The notes below the pieces were generated by a model that saw only the letters and a program-made list of their open reading frames with translations, did no database searches and was not told the origin of the DNA. The translations under genes and the position numbers were made by a program. A stretch of 64,000 nucleotides of DNA, taken from contig NC_134707.1 of NCBI RefSeq assembly GCF_043290135.1, positions 140,431,319 to 140,495,318 of the forward strand, written 5' to 3'. The DNA is from Rhipicephalus microplus. Lineage: Eukaryota > Arthropoda > Arachnida > Ixodida > Ixodidae. Positions 57,001 through 64,000 of the stretch are shown in pieces. Within the stretch, counting starts at the first letter, position 1. Every line of letters begins with the position of its first letter.

Positions 57001-60000
57001 CTAGTTGTGGAAGTACTAGTTGTGAAGTTTCTAGTTGCGGAGTTTCTAGCTGCCGAGTTTATAGTTGCGAAGTCTCAAGTCGTGGAGTTTTTAGCTGTGG
57101 AGTTTCTAGTTGCGGAGCTTCAATTTGCGGAGTTTCTAGTTGCGGAGTTTCGAGTTGTGGAATTTGTAGTTGTGGAGTATATAGTTGTGGTGTTTCAAGT
57201 TGTGGAGTTTCTAGTGGCGGAGTTTCTAGTTGAAGAGTTTCTAGTTGCGGAGTTTTCTAGTTGTGGAGTTTCTAGTTGTGGAGTTTCTAGTTGTGGAGCT
57301 TCAAGTTGTGGAGTTTCTAGTTGTGGAGTTTCTAGTTGTGGAGTTTGTAGTTGTGGAGTATGTAGTTGTGGGCTTTCAAGTTGTGGAGTTTCTAGTTGTG
57401 GAGTTTCTATATGCGGAGTTTTCTAGTGGCGGAGTCTGTAGTTGTGGAGTTTCTAGTTGTGGAATTTCTAGTTACGGAGTTTCTAGTTGTGGAGCTTTTA
57501 GTTGAGGAGTCTCTAGTTGTTGAGTCTCTAGTTGTGGAGTTTCTAGTTGCAGAGTTTCAAGTTGTGGAGTTTCTAGTTGCGGAGTCTCTAGTTGTGGAGT
57601 CTCTAGTTGTGGAGTTTCTAGTTGTGGAGTGTCTACTTGTGGAGTTTCTAGTTGTGGAGTTTCTAGCTGTGGAGTTTCTAGTTGCAGGGTTTCTAGTGTC
57701 GAAGTTTTCTAGTTGTGGAGTTTCTAGTTGCGGAGTTTCTAGTTGCGGAGTTTCAAGTTGTGGAGTTTCTAGTTGTGGAGTTTCTAGCTGTGGAGTTTCT
57801 GGCTCTGGAGCTACTAGTTGCGGAGTTTCTAGTTGTGGAGTTTCTAGTTGTGAGGTTCGTAGTTGTGGAGTTCCTTGTTGTCGAGTTTCTAGTTGTGCAG
57901 TCTCTAGTTGTGGAGTTTCTAGTTGTGGGGTTCGTAGTTGTGGGGTTCGTAGTTGTGGAGTTTCTAGTTGCGGAGTTTCAAGTTGTGTAGTTTCTCGTTG
58001 TGGAGTTTCCAGTTGTGGATTGTCTAGCTGTGGAGTTTCTAGTTGCGGAGTTTTTAGTTTCGGAGTTTCTCGTTGTGAAGTTTCTAGTTGTGGAGTTTCT
58101 AGTTGTGGAGTCTGTAGTTGTGGAGTATCTATTTGTTGGGTTTCAAATTGTGGAGTTTCTAGTTGTGGAGTTTCTAGTTGTGGAGTTTCTAGTTGTGGAG
58201 TTTCTAGTTGCCGAGTTTCTAGTTGCGAAGTCTCAAGTCGTGGAGTTTTTAGCTGGGGAGTTTCTAGTTGCGGAGCTTCTATTTGCGGAGTTTCTAGTTG
58301 CGGAGTTTCTAGTTGTGGAATTTGTAGTTGTGGAGTATATAGTTGTGGTGTTTCAAGTTGTGGAGTTTCTAGTGGCGGAGTTTCTAGTTGCAGAGTTTCT
58401 AGTTGCGAAGTTTTCTAGTTGTGGAGTTTCTAGTTGCGGAGTTTCTAGTTGTGGAGCTTCAAGTTGTGGAGTTTCTAGTTGTGGAGTTTCTAGTTGTTGA
58501 CTTTGTAGTTGTGGAGTATCTAGTTGTGGGCTTTCAAGTTGTGGAGTTTCTGGCTGTGGAGTTTCTAAGGTCGGAGTTTCGAGTTGTGGAGTTTCTAGTT
58601 GTGAGGTTCGTAGTTGTGGAGTTTCTAGTTGTCGAGTTTCTAGTTGTGGAGTCTCTAGTTGTGGAGTTTTTAATTGTGGGGTTCGTAGTTGTGGGGTTCG
58701 TAGTTGTGGAGTTTCTAGTTGCGGAGTTTCAAGTTGTGGAGTTTCTCGTTGTGGAGTTTCTAGTTGTGGATTGTCTAGCTGTGGAGTTTCTAGTTGCGGA
58801 GTTTTTAGTTGCGGAGTTTCTCGTTGCGGAGTCTCTAGTGGTGGAGTTTCTAGTTGTGGAGTTTCTATTTGTGGAGTTTTGAGTTGTGGAGTTTTCTAGT
58901 TGTTGAGTCTCTAGTTGTGGAAGTACTAGTTGTGAAGTTTCTAGTTGCGGAGTTTCTAGTTGCCGAGTTTCTAGTTGCGAAGTCTCAAGTCGTGGAGTTT
59001 TTAGCTGTGGAGTTTCTAGTTGCGGAGCTTCAATTTGCGGAGTTTCTAGTTGCGGAGTTTCGAGTTGTGGAATTTGTAGTTGTGGAGTATATAGTTGTGG
59101 TGCTTCAAGTTGTGGAGTTTCTAGTTGTGGAGTTTCTAGTTGGGGAGTTTTCTAGTGGCGGAGTCTGTAGTTGTGGAGTTTCTAGTTGTGGAATTTCTAG
59201 TTACGGAGTTTCTAGTTTTGGAGCTTTTAGTTGAGGAGTCTCTAGTTGTTGAGTCTCTAGTTGTGGAGTTTCTAGTTGCAGAGTTTCAAGTTGTGGAGTT
59301 TCTAGTTGCGCAGTCTCTTGTTGTGGAGTCTCTAGTTGTGGAGTTTCTAGTTGTGGAGTGTCTACTTGTGGAGTTTCTAGTTGTTAATTTTCTAGCTTTG
59401 GAGTTTCTATTGGCGGAGTTTCTAGTTGCAGAGTTTCTAGTTGTGGATTTTCTAGCTGTGGAATTTCTGGTTGCAGAGTTTTTAGTTGCGGTGTTTCTAG
59501 TTGTGGAGTTTCTAGTTGTTGAGTTTCTAGTTGCCGAGTTCTTTAGTTGCGAAGTCTCAAGTTGTAGAGTTTCTAGCTGTTGAGTTTCTAGTTGCGGAGT
59601 TTCTAGTTGCGGAGTTTCTAGTTGTGGAGTTTTTAGTTGTGGAGTCTCTAGTTGTGGAGTTTCTAGTTGTGGAACTTGTAGTTGTGGAATATATAGTTGT
59701 GGTGTTTCAAGTTGTGGAGTTTCTAGTGGCGGAGTTTCTAGTTGCAGAGTTTCTAGTTGCGGAGTTTTCGAGTTGTGGAGTTTCTAGTTGCGGAGTTTCT
59801 AGTTGCGGAGTTTCTAGTTGTGGAGCTTCAAGTTGTGGAGTTTCTAGTTGTGGAGTTTCTAGTTTTGGAGTTTGTTGTTGTGGAGTATCTAGTTGTGGGC
59901 TTTCAAGTTGTGGAGTTTCTAGTTGTGGAGTTTCTAGTTGCGGAGTTTTCTAGTTGCGGAGTCTGTAGTTGTCGAGTTTCTAGTTGTGGAATTTCTAGTT

Positions 60001-60470
60001 ACGGAGTTTCTAGTTGTGGAGCTTTTAGTTGAGAAGTCTCTAGTTGTTGAGTCTCTAGTTGTGGAATTTCTAGTTGTGGAGTTTCTAGTTGTGGAACTTC
60101 AAGTTGTGGAGTTTCTAGTTGCAGAGTCTCTAGTTGTAGAGTTTCTAGTTGCAAAGTTTCTAGCTGTGGAGATTCTAGTGGCGGAGTCTCTAGGGTTGCA
60201 GTCTCTAGTTCTGGAGTCTGTAGTTGTGGAGTTTCTAGTTGCGGAGTTTGAAGTTGTGGAGTTTCTAGCTGTGGAGTTTCTAGTTGCAGGGTTTCTAGTT
60301 GCGGAGTTTTCTAGTTGTGCAGTTTCTAGTTGCGGAGTTTCTAGTTGCGGAGTTTCAAGTCGTGGAGTTTCTAGTTGTGGAGTTTTTAGTTGTGGAGTCT
60401 CTAGTTGTGGAGTTGCTAGTTGTGGAGTGTCTACTTGTGGAGTGTCTATTTGTGGAGTTTCTAGTTGTGG
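54051..60470 (+). repeat. Family D unit, first copy (6,420 bp)
   Basis: From tgccgagtttctagttgcg at 54,061 the sequence recurs at 60,481, an offset of 6,420 bp that holds to the window end. The unit contains landmarks at 54,524 and 56,078. An internal repeat at 1,910 bp (about 56,635-57,190 against 58,545-59,100) is marked by gtttctaaggtcgg. A-like material follows at about 59,380-59,660. Two monomers have 3-bp deletions: gtttctagtggag near 55,792, and gttgtgtctctag near 56,736, for which the internal repeat at about 58,640 keeps the full form gttgtggagtctctag. Confidence 0.83.
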
Positions 60471-63400
60471 AGTTTCTAGTTGCCGAGTTTCTAGTTGCGA
60501 AGTCTCAAGTCGTGGAGTTTCTAGCTGCGGAGTTTCTAGTTGCGGAGCTTCTAGTGGCGGAGTTTCTAGTTGTGGAATTTGTAGTTGTGGAGTATCTAGT
60601 TTTGGTGTTTCAAGTTGTGGAGTTTCTAGCTGTGGAGTTTCTAGTTTCGGAGTATCTAGTTCCAGAGTTTCTAGTTGCGGAGTTTCTAGTTGCGGAGTTT
60701 CTAGTTGTGGAGTTTCTAGTTGTTGAGTTTCTAGTCGCCGAGTTCTTTAGTTGCGAAGTCTCAAGTTGTGGAGTTTCTAGCTGTGGAATTTCTAGTGGTT
60801 GAGTTTCTAGTTGCGGAGTTTCTAGTTGTGGAGTTTTTAGCTGTGGAGTCTCTAGTTGTGGAGTCTCTAGTTGTGGAGTTTCTAGTTGTGGAGTGTCTAC
60901 TTGTGGAGTTTCTAGTTGTGGAGTTTCTAGTTGTAGAGTTTCTATTTGTAGTTTTTATTTTTTGAGTTTGTAGTTGTAGATTTTCTAGTTGCAGAGTTTC
61001 TAGTTGTGGAGTTTCTAGTTGTGGAGTTTCTTGTTGGGGTGTTTCTAGTTGTGAAGTTTCTAATTGTGGATTTTCTAGTTGCGGAATTTCTACTTGCGAA
61101 GTTTCTAGTTGGGGAGTTTCTACTTGAGTTTATAGTTGTGGATTTTCTAGTTCCACAGTTTCGAGTTGCAAAGTTTCAAGTTGTCGAGTTTGTAGTTGCG
61201 GAGTCGCTAGTTGTGGAGTTTCTAGTTGCGTAGTTGCTAGCTGTGGAGTTTCTAGTTGCGGAGTCTCTAATTGTGCAGTCTCTAGTTTTGGAGTCTCTAG
61301 TTGTGGAGTTTCTAGTTGTGGAGTTTCTAGTTGTGGAGTTTCTAGCTGTGGAGTTTCTAGTTGCGGAGTTTCTAGTTGCAGAGTTTCTAGTTGCGGAGTT
61401 TCTTGTTGCAGAGTTTCTAGTTGTGGAGTTTCTAGTTTTGAAGTTTTAGTTGTGGAGTTTCAAGTTGAAAAATTCATAGGTGTGGAGTTTCTAGTTGTGG
61501 AGTTTCTAGTTTTCGAGTTTCTAGTTACGGAGTTTCTAGTTGTGGAGTTTTTAGTTGTGGAGCTTTTAGTTGAGGAGTCTCTAGTTGTTGAGTCTCTAGT
61601 TGTGGAAGTTCTAGGTGTGGAGTTTCTAGTTGTGGAGTTTCTTGTTGCGGAGTTTCTAGATGTGGAGTTTCTAGTTGTGGAGTTTCTGGCTGTGGAGTTT
61701 ATAGTTGCGGAGTTTCTGATATCGGAGTTTCTAGTTGTGGAGTTTCTAGTTGTGGAGTTTCTAGTTGTAGAGTTTCTAGTTGCGAAGTCTCAAGTTGTGG
61801 AGTTTCTAGTTGTGGAGTTTCTAGTGGCGGAGTTTCTAGTTGCAGAGTTTCTAGTTGCGGAGTTTTCTAGTTGTGGAGTTTCTAGTTGCGGAGTTTCTAG
61901 TTGTGGAGCTTCAAGTTGTGGAGTTTCTAGTTGTGGAGTTTCTAGTTGTGGAGTTTTTAGTTGTGGAGTATCTAGTTGTGGGCTTTCAAGTTGTGGAGTT
62001 TCTAGTTGTGGAGTTTCTAGTTGCGGAGTTTTCTAGTTGCGGAGACTGTAGTTGTGGAGTTTCTAGTTGTGGAATTTCTAGTTACGGAGTTTCTAGTTGT
62101 GGAGCTTTTAGTTGAGGAGTCTCTAGTTGTTGAGTCTCTAGTTGTGGAATTTCTAGTTGTGGAGTTTCTAGTTGCGGAGTCTCTAGTTGTGGAGTTTCTA
62201 GTTGTGGAGTTTCTAGTGGAGTTTTTAGTTGTGGAGTCTCTAGTTGTGGAGTCTCTAGTTGTGGAGTTTCTAGTTGTGGAGTGTCTACTTGTGGAGTTTC
62301 TAGTTGTGGAGTTTCTAGCTGTGGAGTTTCTAGTTGCAGGGTTTCTAGTTTCGGAGTTTTCTAGTTGTGGAGTTTCTAGCTGTGGAGTTTCTAGTTGCGG
62401 AGTTTCTAGTTGTGGAGTTTTTAGTTGTGGAGTCTCTAGTTGTGGAGTTTCTAGTTGTGGAGTGTCTATTTGTGGAGTTTTTAGTTGTGGAGTTTCTATT
62501 TGTAGTTTTTAGTTTTCGAGTTTGTAGTTGTAGATTTTCTAATTGCAGAGTTCCTAGTTGTGGAGTTTCTAGTTGTGGAGTTTCTTGTTGGGGAGTTTCT
62601 AGTTGTGAAGTTTCTAATTGTGGATTTTCTAGTTGCAGAGTTCCTAGTTTTGGAGTATCTAGTTGCGGAGTCTCTAATTGTGCAGTCTCTAGTTTTGGAG
62701 TCTCTAGTTGTGGAGTTTCTGGTTGTGGAGTTTATAGTTGTGGAATTTCTAACTGTAGAGATTCTAGTTGCGGAGCTTCTAGTTGCAGAGTTTCTAGTTG
62801 TGGAGTTTCTAGTTGTGGAGTTTTAGTTGTGGAGTTTAAAGTTGTGGAATTTATATGTGTGGAGTTTCTAGTTGTGGAGTTTCTAGTTTTCGGGTTTCTA
62901 GTTACGGAGTTTCTAGTTGTGGAGTTTCTAGTTGTGGAGCTTTTAGTTGAGGAGTCTCTAGTTGTTGAGTCTCTAGTTGTGGAAGTTCTAGTTGTGGAGT
63001 TTCTAGTTGCGGAGTTTCTTGTTGCGGAGTTTCTAGATGTGGAGTTTCTAGTTGTGGAGTTTCTGGCTGTGGAGTTTCTAAGGTCGGAGTTTCGAGTTGT
63101 GGAGTTTCTAGTTGTGAGGTTCGTAGTTGTGGAGTTTCTAGTTGTCGAGTTTCTAGTTGTGTCTCTAGTTGTGGAGTTTCTAATTGTGGGGTTCGTAGTT
63201 GTGGGGTTCGTAGATGTGGAGTTTCTAGTTGCGGAGTTTCAAGTTGTGGAGTTTCTCGTTGTGGAGTTTCTAGTTGTGGATTGTCTAGCTGTGGGGTTTC
63301 TGGTTGCGGAGTTTTTAGTTGCGGAGTTTCTCGTTGCGGAGTCTCTAGTTGTGGAGTTTCTAGTTGTGGAGTTTCTATTTGTGGAGTTTTGAGTTGTGGA

Positions 63401-64000
63401 GTTTTCTAGTTGTTGAGTCTCTAGTTGTGGAAGTACTAGTTGTGAAGTTTCTAGTTGCGGAGTTTCTAGTTGCCGAGTTTCTAGTTGCGAAGTCTCAAGT
63501 CGTGGAGTTTTTAGCTGTGGAGTTTCTAGTTGCGGAGCTTCAATTTGCGGAGTTTCTAGTTGCGGAGTTTCGAGTTGTGGAATTTGTAGTTGTGGAGTAT
63601 ATAGTTGTGGTGTTTCAAGTTGTGGAGTTTCTAGTGGCGGAGTTTCTAGTTGAAGAGTTTCTAGTTGCGGAGTTTTCTAGTTGTGGAGTTTCTAGTTGTA
63701 GAGTTTCTAGTTGTGGAGCTTCAAGTTGTGGAGTTTCTAGTTGTGGAGTTTCTAGTTGTGGAGTTTGTAGTTGTGGAGTATGTAGTTGTAGGCTTTCAAG
63801 TTGTGGAGTTTCTAGTTGTGGAGTTTCTAGTTGCGGAGTTTTCTAGTGGCGGAGTCTGTAGTTGTGGAGTTTTTAGTTGTGGAATTTCTAGTTACGGAGT
63901 TTCTAGTTGTGGAGCTTTTAGTTGAGGAGTCTCTAGTTGTTGAGTCTCTAGTTGTGGAGTTTCTAGTTGCAGAGTTTCAAGTTGTGGAGTTTCTAGTTGC
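60471..64000 (+). repeat. Family D unit, second copy (3,530 bp, cut by the window edge)
   Basis: Collinear with 54,051-57,580 at an offset of 6,420 bp. It shares both 3-bp deletions (near 62,212 and 63,156) and the landmarks at 60,944 and 62,498. Substitutions that separate the two copies include tatatgtg near 62,846 for tataggtg, gagcttctag near 62,774 for gagtttctag, and gttgtaggc near 63,784 for gttgtgggc. The left boundary lies where 60,469 (g) first disagrees with 54,049 (t). Confidence 0.85.

Larger units (their letters stand above)
1..64000 (+). repeat. 15-bp satellite DNA array, consensus gtttctagttgtgga, continuous across the window
   Basis: The sequence is read as one head-to-tail series of 15-bp monomers from edge to edge, with no inversion and no non-repetitive spacer seen. 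The consensus has 7 T, 5 G, 2 A and 1 C, so the strand shown is strongly G- and T-rich and its complement A- and C-rich. Nearly every monomer carries the palindrome ctag. Common variants are gttgcgg, gttgcag and gctgtgg in the second half and gtctctag, gtttgtag, gtatctag or gtttcaag in the first half. Some monomers are 12-19 bp long, mostly at fixed places in the larger units (for example gttttctag with one extra T, or gcggagtgagtttctag with four extra bases). Diverged neighbours combined with nearly identical multi-kilobase blocks are typical of eukaryotic higher-order satellite. Function, chromosomal location and species cannot be told from sequence alone. Confidence 0.98.

Noticed and set aside
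1..64000. CRISPR array
   Set aside because: The repeats are contiguous 15-mers with no unique spacers, no leader and no cas genes, and the array is far too long and too hierarchical.
1..64000. Telomeric repeat tract
   Set aside because: The G/T-rich strand recalls telomeric DNA, but the 15-bp unit contains ctag, has no run of three or more G in its consensus and forms large higher-order units, unlike telomerase products.
1..64000. CENP-B box in the monomer or landmark
   Set aside because: I looked for the essential TTCG....A..CGGG pattern and did not see it. Pieces such as ttcgag occur, but without the CGGG half.

Overview
The whole 64,000-base window is one tandem-repeat array. I find no gene, RNA gene, transposon or non-repetitive spacer in it. 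The basic unit is a 15-bp monomer, consensus gtttctagttgtgga, repeated head to tail in one orientation from the first base to the last. An array this long and this hierarchically organised points to a eukaryotic chromosome (centromeric, pericentromeric, subtelomeric or other heterochromatic satellite) rather than a prokaryote. Nothing here identifies the species, and I do not recognise the monomer as a named satellite. The array runs off both window edges.

Neighbouring monomers differ from one another, and blocks of about 100-210 monomers are then repeated almost exactly, which is the signature of higher-order repeats (HORs). I separate four HOR families that share ancestry. Family A (units of 2.75-3.19 kb) fills 1-13,720 and returns at 24,132-25,040 and 30,931-35,370. 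Family B (canonical unit 2,162 bp, with 2,192, 2,087 and 1,711-bp variants) fills most of 13,721-42,780 and 45,480-48,311. Family C (with B, a compound 5,531-bp unit) occupies 42,781-45,479 and 48,312 to about 51,229. Family D (6,420-bp unit, itself a mosaic of A-, B- and C-like pieces) fills the rest. Most units carry one diverged T-rich landmark block (tttttatttttcgag or a close variant). I located 25 copies, and their spacing gives the HOR map.

The layout records how the array has evolved: 15- and 30-bp monomer gains, 46-, 75-, 301- and 542-bp losses, a 1,711-bp unequal-crossover product, an A/B junction present twice, a segment of roughly 9 kb repeated at an offset of 21,650 bp, and a third level of order in which two B subtypes follow a non-random sequence. 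The commonest variable site in the monomer alternates between CG, TG and CA, the trio expected if germline CpG methylation and deamination supplied much of the variation.

Long open reading frames (up to about 340 codons) exist throughout only because 15 is a multiple of 3 and the consensus leaves two forward frames without stops. They read as FLVVE or SSCGV pentapeptides, switch frame at recurrent indels and overlap each other. I do not annotate them as genes. All coordinates of HOR edges come from reading by eye and from anchor motifs, so non-anchored junctions are good to about one monomer.
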